A DNA stretch of 64,000 nt, taken from assembly GCF_014042345.1 (NCBI RefSeq), contig NZ_JACEZT010000009.1, forward strand, positions 62,001 to 126,000, in the 5' to 3' direction. The notes under the pieces were generated by a model. That model ran no database searches. It saw only the letters and a program-made list of their open reading frames with translations, and had not been told where the DNA came from. This DNA comes from Rugamonas brunnea (GTDB lineage: Bacteria; Pseudomonadota; Gammaproteobacteria; Burkholderiales; Burkholderiaceae_D). Of the stretch, positions 28,237 to 35,793 are shown piece by piece; within the stretch, counting starts at the first letter, position 1, and every line of letters starts with the position of its first letter. A program made the position numbers and the translations under genes.

Positions 28237-28806
28237 ATGAGCACGTTGGACTATCTGAAAATGCCGTTCTCGGCGCATGGTGCGTGGGACAAGTTAAGCA
28301 CTGTCCACCCAGCTGTGTGGAAGACCCTGTTGTCGCTGGTATTGCCGTTGTCGCTGATCCCGCCTGCCATGCTGATCTACGCCGGCGCCCACCATCCGGA
28401 AGTGTATTGGATGTCGGCCTCGCCGCAGCGCTTCCAGTTGATCGCCGCGCTGTTCCTGGCGGCCGAACTGTGCACCGTGCCGCTGATGGCGCAGGCCATC
28501 AAGACCATCGCCGAAGCGCACCAGGTGCGCGTGGAATTCCGTGACACGCTGATGCTGTCGGCCATCTCGGCCGTGCCCATGTGGCTGTCGGCACTGGCAC
28601 TGGCCATTCCCAGCCTGCTGCTGACGGTATCGCTGCTGGTGCTTGGCCTGCTGGCGGCGCTGATGTTGCTGTTCCAGGGCAGCACCACCATCCTGAAGAT
28701 CTCGAATGAAATGGAAGCGCAGGAAGTGTGCTCCCAGGCTTACGCCGTCGGCGCCCTGGTCTGGACACTGCTGTGCGTATTCGTCAAACTGAGCCTGATG
28801 GCCTGA
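28237..28806 (+). CDS. Yip1-family membrane protein
   Basis: A 189-residue protein with about five hydrophobic helices (roughly 33-52, 72-92, 104-124, 127-150 and 165-185). The arrangement and the ILKISNEMEAQEVCSQAYAVGALVW ending resemble bacterial Yip1-domain proteins, whose role is unknown. ATG 28237 follows GAGGAGATGCG. It is flanked downstream by a very long palindrome that probably ends transcription. Confidence 0.7.
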   Translation: MSTLDYLKMPFSAHGAWDKLSTVHPAVWKTLLSLVLPLSLIPPAMLIYAGAHHPEVYWMSASPQRFQLIAALFLAAELCTVPLMAQAIKTIAEAHQVRVEFRDTLMLSAISAVPMWLSALALAIPSLLLTVSLLVLGLLAALMLLFQGSTTILKISNEMEAQEVCSQAYAVGALVWTLLCVFVKLSLMA

Positions 28807-28823
28807 GCGAATCAGCACCATAA

Positions 28824-28888
28824 AAAAACCGGGGTCAGGTCATGAAATCGCGCAACTTGCGCAATTTCATGACCTGACCCCGGTTTTT
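28824..28888. terminator. Near-perfect 65-nt palindrome, bidirectional terminator-like
   Basis: Two perfectly complementary 25-nt arms (28824-28848 and 28864-28888) flank a 15-nt centre that itself forms GCGCAA-C-TTGCGC, with only one mismatch pair. The outer ends are A tract and T tract, so it can end transcription from both the Yip1 gene and the convergent outer-membrane gene. The arm contains GGGGTCAGGTC, linking it to the GGGTCAG repeat family. Confidence 0.85.
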
Positions 28889-28898
28889 GTTTGCGCCC

Positions 28899-29771
28899 TT
28901 AGAAGTGGTACTCGGCGCGCAGCATCGGCGTTTTGGCGGTATTGCCCTGGCCGCCCGTGGTGGCCGAGGTGTTACCGAACTTGTTGTGCCAGTATTGGTA
29001 CTCGATGCCGACCTTGAACACGTTCTTGGCGTGGCCCATGGCGGCGCCGGCGTCCAGCATCAGCTGCATGTCGATGTTGGTCTCCGCACCCGTGTCATTG
29101 CCCACTTCGTCCTTGCCCTTGGCGGCGATGAAGTTGGCAAAGCCTTCGAACGACACCAGCGACGTGACGGGGATGCCCCAGTCAGCAGCCAGCATTGCGT
29201 GCGTCTTGTAGGTGTAGCGGCCGGTAACGGTGGAGATCGGCGGGAAGGCGCCGCTGGGGGCGTTGCTTTCGTTGAGCAGCAACAGGCTGGTGTTCAGGTG
29301 GCCCGGCACGTCCCACATCAGCGTGGGGCCCAGCACCAGCATGCGCTTGCGCGAGTTGTAGCCGACGTCGTTCTTGGTGTTGATGTCGAAACCGGCCGTC
29401 AGGCCCACGCTGTTGACGGGGCCGAACTTCATGCTGGTGCCGCTCACCTTGGCCAGGTCCAGCGTGTGACGGTACAGCACGTAGGCTTCCTGCGCGCCCG
29501 AGGTCTGGGTTAGCGAGGCCGGGTCGTTCTTGTCCGACAGGAGCAAGTCCACGTTGAAGAAATTAGTGCCGTAGTTATAACCGCTGACGCTGGTCAGGGC
29601 GAAGATGTTCTTCTTGATGTCCTTGGGATTGAACGGTTCGCGGTAGTCGTTGCCGGTGCGCCAGCTGATGGAGGTGTCGCTCCAGTTGGCGGCGTGGGCG
29701 GCGGTGCCGGCCAGGCACAGGCAGGCGAGGGAAATCATTTTTGGCAGCTGTCTCATTGTCGTTTTTGTCAT
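28899..29771 (-). CDS. Outer-membrane channel, Tsx-like (nucleoside-type)
   Basis: A 290-residue predicted outer-membrane beta-barrel. A signal peptide with hydrophobic core ends in AHA (cut after about residue 27). The barrel starts with NWSDTSISWRTGNDYREPFNP and ends in a terminal Phe (AEYHF), the standard outer-membrane insertion signal. The pattern resembles the nucleoside-specific channel Tsx family. Its place beside a purine permease and purine catabolic genes supports nucleoside or purine passage across the outer membrane. The exact ligand is inference. Confidence 0.7.
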   Translation of the reverse strand: MTKTTMRQLPKMISLACLCLAGTAAHAANWSDTSISWRTGNDYREPFNPKDIKKNIFALTSVSGYNYGTNFFNVDLLLSDKNDPASLTQTSGAQEAYVLYRHTLDLAKVSGTSMKFGPVNSVGLTAGFDINTKNDVGYNSRKRMLVLGPTLMWDVPGHLNTSLLLLNESNAPSGAFPPISTVTGRYTYKTHAMLAADWGIPVTSLVSFEGFANFIAAKGKDEVGNDTGAETNIDMQLMLDAGAAMGHAKNVFKVGIEYQYWHNKFGNTSATTGGQGNTAKTPMLRAEYHF

Positions 29772-29865
29772 GATGTTACGGTTGCGATGGACGCGGCTCG
29801 CCCCGCCGGCGCCATCGCTGGCGCCGGCACGGCAGTACCGCAGGGGGAAAAATCGTTGCGCCGCC

Positions 29866-31167
29866 TCAGCCTGCGCCGAGGTAGACGAACTTGAAGGTGA
29901 ACACGCAGGCGATCGCCCAGATCACGGGACGCACTTCGCGCACCCGGCCGGTCAGCAGCTTCAGGATCGCATAGGAGATGAAGCCGAAGGCCACGCCCAG
30001 GGCGATCGAGTACGTGAACGGCATGGTCAGCGCCGCGATGGCCGCTGGCACGCTTTCGGTGGTGTCGCTCCAGTCGATGTCGACCAGTTCGCGCAGCATC
30101 AGGCAAGCCACGTACAGCAGAGCCGGTGCGGTGGCATAAGCCGGCACCACGCCCGCCAGTGGCGAGATGAACAGGGCCGCCAGGAACAGCACGGCGACGG
30201 CGACGGCCGTCAGGCCCGTGCGGCCGCCGGCTTGCACGCCGGCCGCGCTTTCGATATAGGCCGTGGTGCTCGACGTGCCCAGCATGGAACCGGCCACGAT
30301 GGCGCAGCTATCGGCCAGCAGCGCTTTATTCAGGCGTTCCATTTTGCCGTTCACCAGCAGGCCGGCACGGTTGGCCACGCCCATCAGGGTGCCGGTGGCG
30401 TCGAACAGCTCCACCAGGAAGAACACCAGCACCACGTTCAACAAGCCCACGGAAACGGCGCCCATCACATCCAGCTTGAAGAAGGTCGGTTCCAGCGTTG
30501 GCGGCGCCGAGACGACGCCGTTGAACTGGTTACCGCCGAAGAAGAAGCTCAGTACCGTCACGGCCAGGATGCCGATCAGGATGGCGCCCTTCACTTGCAG
30601 CTTGTCCAGCGCGACGATCAGGAAGAAACCGAAGATGGCCAGGATCACGGGCGCCGAGTGCAGGTTGCCCACGCCGACCAGGGTGGCGGGATTGGCCACC
30701 ACGATGCCGGCGCTTTTCAGCGAGATCAGGCCGAGGAACAGGCCGATGCCGACCGTGATCGCGGTGCGGATCGAATGCGGTATCCCGTTCACGATCATCT
30801 CGCGCAGCTTGAATATGCTCACAAACAGGAACAGGCAACCCGAGATGAACACGGCGCCCAGCGCCATTTGCCACGGCATGCCCATGCCTTTGACGACGAC
30901 ATAGGCAAAGTAAGCGTTCAGCCCCATCCCCGGCGCCAGTGCGATCGGATAGTTCGCATACAGGCCCATGACCAGGCAGCCCAGTGCGGCCGCGACACAG
31001 GTGGCGACGAACACGGCGCCTTTGGGCATGCCTGCGTCGCCGAGGATGGAGGGATTGACGAAGATGATATACGCCATGGTCAGGAAAGTGGTGAGGCCGG
31101 CGACCAGTTCGGTACGCACGTCCGTCCCGTTTTCCTTCAGTTTGAAGAATTTCTCGAGTAACAACAT
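29866..31167 (-). CDS. NCS2-family purine permease (AzgA-like), cluster copy
   Basis: A 433-residue transporter highly similar to that at 20945-22240, sharing LTTFLTMAYIIFVNPSILGD, APGMGLNAYFAY and DATGTLMGVANRAG. I chose ATG 31167 because GGAGACAAAA precedes it and the start then aligns with the paralogue; ATG 31179 is also in frame. It probably imports guanine or hypoxanthine, or urate-related purines, for the adjacent catabolic enzymes. About 220 bp lie between it and the upstream ammonia-lyase gene, with a hairpin CGCCGCA-N5-TGCGGCG at 31326-31344. Confidence 0.88.
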   Translation of the reverse strand: MLLLEKFFKLKENGTDVRTELVAGLTTFLTMAYIIFVNPSILGDAGMPKGAVFVATCVAAALGCLVMGLYANYPIALAPGMGLNAYFAYVVVKGMGMPWQMALGAVFISGCLFLFVSIFKLREMIVNGIPHSIRTAITVGIGLFLGLISLKSAGIVVANPATLVGVGNLHSAPVILAIFGFFLIVALDKLQVKGAILIGILAVTVLSFFFGGNQFNGVVSAPPTLEPTFFKLDVMGAVSVGLLNVVLVFFLVELFDATGTLMGVANRAGLLVNGKMERLNKALLADSCAIVAGSMLGTSSTTAYIESAAGVQAGGRTGLTAVAVAVLFLAALFISPLAGVVPAYATAPALLYVACLMLRELVDIDWSDTTESVPAAIAALTMPFTYSIALGVAFGFISYAILKLLTGRVREVRPVIWAIACVFTFKFVYLGAG

Positions 31168-31386
31168 TTTTGTCTCCATGTTCTGTTTTAGTACTACTTG
31201 CGCCATGCCGATTAAACAAGGGAACAACCGGCGATGATCTTGTGTGACCTTATCCCAGCTGCCGCCACGCCATGTACGGGTGACGGCATACTTGCTATCT
31301 GCTATTTCCCATAACAGCCGGGGCACGCCGCATGGTGTGCGGCGCCCGCCCCTACGCGCCCTCCTCTGATTGCTTAGCCTGCCGGT

Positions 31387-33012
31387 TTATACGAATTGTC
31401 CGATCTGTGCTTCGACGGCCTTGCGCACCGAGCCCGTGGTGACGAAGGAGCGCGCCATGTCGATGTCGTCGTGGAACCAGCGGTCGCCATCGAGGCAGGC
31501 CGGGATCTGGCTGCGCACCGAGGCGTATGCCGCGGCCGTGCCCTTGCCCAGCACGAAACCGGGCAGCAGGTGCTCGGTCATGGTCAGCGCCTGGGCCGCC
31601 AACAACATCTCCACGCCGACGATGTACTGTGTGTTCGACACCACAACGGCGGCCTTGCGCGCGCACCAGGTGGAGTTGGACACGTGGTCTTCGCTGTTGC
31701 CCTTGGCCGGAATCGAGTCAACGCTGCCCGGCATGCACAAGGTGCGGTTTTCCATCACCAAGGAACTCAGTGAACACTGCACCACCGGGTAGCCGGTGTT
31801 CACGCCGCGCACGCCCGACATCAGGTTGCGCGGCAAGCCCCACGACAGCGTGGGGTCGATCAGGCGCGCCACCCGGCGCTCGACGATGCTGCCCAGGTCG
31901 GCCACGGCCATCGCCAGCAGGTCCATGGCCTGCGCCAGGTACTGGCCGTGGAAGTTGCCACCCGAGATGATCTCGAAACCGCCTTCGTCCTTGCTGAAGA
32001 TCAGCGGATTGTCGGTGGCCGAGTTGACTTCCTTGTCGATGATGGTGTCGATGTAGTCCAGCGCATCGAACACGGGGCCGTACACCTGCGGCGCGCAGCG
32101 CAGCGAGTACACGTCCTGGATGCGGGCCGTGTAGGGAATGTCGGTGCGGCGTAGCTCCTCGGGGAACTGCACGGCGCGTGCTTCATGCGTGGTGCGGGTG
32201 GAGCCTTCCAGCAGGTTGCGCACGATAGCCGCCGTCTTGATCTGGCCGGCGTGCGGGCGGGCCGTGTGGATGCGCGGATCGAAGGCCGACATCTCAGCCC
32301 GCATCGCTTCCAGCGTCAGGCCCAGCGACAGGCAGGCGTCCGACAGCAGGTTGCGCGCATCCTCGGCCGCCAGCAGGGCCACGGCCAGCGACACGGTGCA
32401 ACCGTTGATCAGGGCCGACGCATCCTTGGCCTTCAGTTCGAATTCCACCGGGCCGACGCCGGAGGCGCGGATCGCATCCGGCGCGGGCATGCGTTCGCCT
32501 CGGTACATCACCTCGGCCTGTTCGAAGCCGCAGATGGCGGCGGCCAGGTAGGACAGCGGCGCCAGGTCACCGGATGCTCCCACGGAACCCTTTTGCGGCA
32601 TGATGGGGTGGATGCCGGCGTTGACGAAGGCCAGCAGGCGGTCCACCACTTCCACGCGCGGCGCCGAGTAGTTGCTGGCGAAGGCGTTGGCGCGCAACAG
32701 CATGGTGGCGCGGCTGACCTCCTCGGGGAACGGTTCGCCCATGCCGGCCGCGTGGGCCTTGATCAGCTGGGTCTGGAACAGGTTGATGTCCTGCACCTTG
32801 ACGCGGGTGTCCTTGAGCATGCCCACGCCGGTGTTAAAGCTGTACATCATCGGCGCTTCATCGTGCATCCAGGTCGATTCGATGTAATCGCGGCTTTCCT
32901 TCAGGGCCGCGCGCGAGGACGCGGCCAGGTTCACTTCGATGCTGTGGTCGCGGGCCACGGCCACCACTTGGGCCGCCGTCAGGTTGAATCCGTTGATGGT
33001 TGTCGTTGTCAT
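31387..33012 (-). CDS. Histidine/aromatic amino acid ammonia-lyase (MIO type)
   Basis: A 541-residue HAL/PAL/TAL-family lyase. The MIO cofactor triad Ala146-Ser147-Gly148 lies in GSVGASGDLAPL. An active-site Tyr57 is in the MMYSFNTGVG segment and His87 in IKAHAAGMGEPF. His at the latter place is common in histidine and tyrosine lyases. It would eliminate ammonia from an aromatic amino acid. No hut genes are near, and it lies inside a purine cluster, so its substrate there is unclear. Annotation as histidine ammonia-lyase should be treated as provisional. Confidence 0.82.
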   Translation of the reverse strand: MTTTTINGFNLTAAQVVAVARDHSIEVNLAASSRAALKESRDYIESTWMHDEAPMMYSFNTGVGMLKDTRVKVQDINLFQTQLIKAHAAGMGEPFPEEVSRATMLLRANAFASNYSAPRVEVVDRLLAFVNAGIHPIMPQKGSVGASGDLAPLSYLAAAICGFEQAEVMYRGERMPAPDAIRASGVGPVEFELKAKDASALINGCTVSLAVALLAAEDARNLLSDACLSLGLTLEAMRAEMSAFDPRIHTARPHAGQIKTAAIVRNLLEGSTRTTHEARAVQFPEELRRTDIPYTARIQDVYSLRCAPQVYGPVFDALDYIDTIIDKEVNSATDNPLIFSKDEGGFEIISGGNFHGQYLAQAMDLLAMAVADLGSIVERRVARLIDPTLSWGLPRNLMSGVRGVNTGYPVVQCSLSSLVMENRTLCMPGSVDSIPAKGNSEDHVSNSTWCARKAAVVVSNTQYIVGVEMLLAAQALTMTEHLLPGFVLGKGTAAAYASVRSQIPACLDGDRWFHDDIDMARSFVTTGSVRKAVEAQIGQFV

Positions 33013-33056
33013 GTTCGTTCTCTTGATTTATTGGGTGCGTCGAATATCCGCAACTT

Positions 33057-33137
33057 CGTCATTCCCGCGAAAGCGGGAATCCATACTGAGCCACTAGTCA
33101 CGCGGCCTATGGGCTCCCGCCTGCGCGGGAGCGACGT
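33057..33137. repeat. Double-hairpin intergenic repeat, copy 1
   Basis: An 81-bp unit with hairpin ATTCCCGCG-AA-AGCGGGAAT type (33061-33080), a spacer starting CCATA, and a second hairpin CTCCCGC-CTGC-GCGGGAG (33114-33131). The outer ends are complementary (CGTC and GACG). A second copy is at 42768-42846. Both lie between genes of the purine region. It resembles small non-autonomous repeats common in Burkholderiales. Confidence 0.8.
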
Positions 33138-33169
33138 CCTCTCTTAGCGGTTACCTTGTCTTCGGGCGC

Positions 33170-34411
33170 TCAGTTGGCGCCGGCCGCGAACCAGGCGCCG
33201 AGTTCGGCGCGTTCTTCCGGCGTGATGTTGGTCATGTTCCCGATCGGCATAGCCTTTAGCACCACGGCTTGCTGGTTGACCTTGGCCGCGTTCTGGTGGA
33301 TCAGCTCAGGGGTGTTGAGCATGATGCCGGCCGGCGCGGTGGCGAAGCCGGGCTGGGTCGGCGTGGCCGAGTGGCAGCTCACGCAGCGCTGGTTGATGAT
33401 GGCTTGCACACGGCCGAACTCCGGCGCCGCCACGGCGGCCGCATGTTCATCGCCGCTCACGCCGCCTTGGGCGATCTGCGCAGCCTGTGCGGCGGGACGG
33501 GGTGCGATCACGATGGCGACGGCCAGCAGGATGGCGCAGCCGGCGGCCGGGAAGCCCCAGGCGGTGCGGCCGTGGTGGCGCAGGTTGAAGAAGTGGCGGA
33601 TCAACACGCCGGCGGCGATGATGGCGCCCAGCAGCGCCCAGCTGTAGGCGTGGCTGTAGGTCATGGCGTAGTGGTTGCTGATCATGATCAGCAGCACAGG
33701 CAGCGTGAAGTAGTTGTTGTGCACGGAGCGCTGCTTGGCCTTCTTGCCATGGATAGGATCGGGCGACTCGCCGCGCTCCATGGCCTGCACCAGCTTGCGC
33801 TGGCCGGGGATGATCAGCATCAGCACGTTCCCGACCATCATGGTGCCGATCATGGCGCCCACGTGGATGTAGGCGGCGCGGCCGCTGAGGAAGTGGGTCA
33901 GCACATAGGCCATGGCGACGATGAACACGTACATGACGACGGCCAGCAAGCCTTCGCGCTTGCCCAGCGGCGAGCGGCACAGGGCGTCGTACACGATCCA
34001 GCCGAACAGCAGGCTGCCCAGGCCGACGGCGATGGCCTGGCCCTGGCTCAGATCGGCCACGGATTTATCGATCATCATGGCCGAGGCGTTGAAGTAGTAG
34101 ACGATGAACAGCAGCGAGAAGCCCGACAGCCAGGTGGCATACGCTTCCCATTTGAACCAGTGCAGGTCCGACGGCAGTTCGGCCGGCGACACCAGGTATT
34201 TCTGCGGGTTGTAGAAGCCGCCACCGTGCACGGCCCACAGTTCGCCCGACACACCCTTCTTGGCCAGGTCGGAACCGGGCTTGGGCGGACGGATGCTGTT
34301 GTCGAGCCAGACGAAGTAGAAGGACGCGCCTATCCAGGCGATCCCCGTGATCAGGTGCAGCCAACGCACCAATAGATTGAGCCAGTCCACGCCATATGCG
34401 AGCAGTTCCAT
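33170..34411 (-). CDS. puuD: Urate hydroxylase PuuD with C-terminal cytochrome c
   Basis: A 413-residue inner-membrane enzyme. The N-terminal part has about eight helices (GVDWLNLLVRWLHLITGIAW at the start) of the PuuD/urate hydroxylase domain. The C-terminal periplasmic cytochrome c domain has the heme motif CVSCH at 343-347 and possible axial Met residues in AMPIGNMTN. PuuD oxidises urate to 5-hydroxyisourate and passes electrons to the respiratory chain, with no hydrogen peroxide. Start ATG 34411 follows AGAGGAAGAC. It is divergent from a LysR gene that likely controls it. Confidence 0.92.
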   Translation of the reverse strand: MELLAYGVDWLNLLVRWLHLITGIAWIGASFYFVWLDNSIRPPKPGSDLAKKGVSGELWAVHGGGFYNPQKYLVSPAELPSDLHWFKWEAYATWLSGFSLLFIVYYFNASAMMIDKSVADLSQGQAIAVGLGSLLFGWIVYDALCRSPLGKREGLLAVVMYVFIVAMAYVLTHFLSGRAAYIHVGAMIGTMMVGNVLMLIIPGQRKLVQAMERGESPDPIHGKKAKQRSVHNNYFTLPVLLIMISNHYAMTYSHAYSWALLGAIIAAGVLIRHFFNLRHHGRTAWGFPAAGCAILLAVAIVIAPRPAAQAAQIAQGGVSGDEHAAAVAAPEFGRVQAIINQRCVSCHSATPTQPGFATAPAGIMLNTPELIHQNAAKVNQQAVVLKAMPIGNMTNITPEERAELGAWFAAGAN

Positions 34412-34636
34412 GTCTTCCTCTTGATTGGATTTAAGCTCGTCTGCCACCGCGGGCGCTCCAGACGATTGGGACTTGGTCCCTGTTGGCCGCGAACTGTTGA
34501 GAGCTCCGCTGCGACCGGTTTGAAGACCACACACTGCGGTGCGTGGTATGGGCTGAACGATAAAACTAATTCTGGCCTTTCACATTGGAATCGACGTATA
34601 TTAAAAATAGGAACAAAGTTATACACAGATAAAGTC

Positions 34637-35602
34637 ATGGCCCAATTACCCGATCATTTAGACCTGCACCTGATCCGCATCCTGTACCTGCTGCTGTGCG
34701 AAAAGAACGTCTCGCGCGTGGCGCTCAAGCTGGACCAGCCGCAGCCCTCCATCTCCGCCTCGCTGCGCAAACTGCGTGAATTGACGGGCGATCCGCTGCT
34801 GGTGCGGGGCGGCCGGGGCATGGTGCCGACCCAGCACGGCGAGAGTTTGAAGAAGCCGGCCAAGCGCATCCTGGACGAGGTGGGGCAGCTGTTTTTGCAG
34901 AAAACCCCGTTCGTCTCGATGGAGGAAAGCCGCACCTTCCGCATCGGCGCGCCGGACTACCTCGACATTCAATTTTTGCCGACGGTTGTGGCGCGCTTGC
35001 GACGCGAGTCGCCGAAAAGCCGCATCATCATCCAGAGCCTGGGGGCGGAAGTGGACTCGATCCGCATGCTGTCGGACGGTGATCTGGACCTCATCATCGG
35101 CAACTGGCAGGAGCCACCCGAGCATCTGCACCTGTCACGCCTGTTCGAAGACCCCATCGTGTGCGCCCTGCGCGCCGATTCGCCCTACGCCAAGCGCACC
35201 GACGCCAACGAGATGACGGTGGACGACTATCTGAGCCTGCCCCACGTGGCGCCCTCGCCCACGCTGCCCGGCTTCCACGGCGTGATCGACAGTTTCCTGG
35301 CCGAGCACGGGCTGGAACGCAACGTGATGGTGGAATCGGCCTATTTCAGCCTGATCCCGCACATGCTCACGCAAACGGACCTGGTGCTGACCACGGGCCG
35401 CCAATACCTGCGCTTCTACGAGCGCAACCTGCCGATCAAGGTGTACACCGTGCCGCTGCGCTTCCCGCCGATGCGCTTCTACCAGCTATGGCACGAGCGC
35501 GTGCACCAGGCCCCCGAGCACAAATGGCTGCGCGACCAGATCACGCAGGCCGCCGCCGCCCTAAGCGGCAATGCGGCCAAAGGATCAGACCCCAGGGGCT
35601 GA
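34637..35602 (+). CDS. LysR-family regulator of purine catabolism
   Basis: A 321-residue LysR protein with HTH segment LIRILYLLLCEKNVSRVALKL and the PSISASLRKLRELTGDPLLVRGG recognition region, then an effector domain. It sits between divergent puuD and the uraD-allC fusion gene, and so is the best candidate for control of the whole purine island. The last codons (GSDPRG-stop) are encoded by a GGATCAGACCCC palindromic element, so the native C-terminus seems to have been replaced by repeat sequence. About 225 bp separate it from puuD. Confidence 0.87.
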   Translation: MAQLPDHLDLHLIRILYLLLCEKNVSRVALKLDQPQPSISASLRKLRELTGDPLLVRGGRGMVPTQHGESLKKPAKRILDEVGQLFLQKTPFVSMEESRTFRIGAPDYLDIQFLPTVVARLRRESPKSRIIIQSLGAEVDSIRMLSDGDLDLIIGNWQEPPEHLHLSRLFEDPIVCALRADSPYAKRTDANEMTVDDYLSLPHVAPSPTLPGFHGVIDSFLAEHGLERNVMVESAYFSLIPHMLTQTDLVLTTGRQYLRFYERNLPIKVYTVPLRFPPMRFYQLWHERVHQAPEHKWLRDQITQAAAALSGNAAKGSDPRG

Positions 35603-35605
35603 CCC
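35582..35605. repeat. GGGTCAG-type palindrome overlapping the LysR stop
   Basis: GGATCAGACCCC and AGGGGCTGACCC form an imperfect palindrome. It overlaps the last codons and stop of the LysR gene. It is related to the elements at 7442-7486 and 28824-28888. Confidence 0.6.
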
Positions 35606-35793
35606 GCAAGCGACGTCCCGTGGCAGGCAGGCAACACTTGCCATATCCGCATACTGAACCTCCTTATGTTCAGTTGCTTATATATCAGCCCCGCCGTGCC
35701 TATACTATTCTTCATATACCAAGGCCGGCGCCAGGTCCCATGCGCCGGTCACGATAGCTGAGGAGACAGGCTGGTGGGGCCGCCTGCACAACA

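Noticed and set aside
31168..31386. Purine riboswitch before the NCS2 permease
   Set aside because: The leader has a GC hairpin at 31326-31344 but I do not see the conserved purine-aptamer loops or junction bases.
34637..35602. LysR gene considered as the missing PhcA
   Set aside because: It is divergent from puuD and embedded in purine genes, 22 kb from phcB. Context fits a purine regulator better. I cannot exclude PhcA without alignment.
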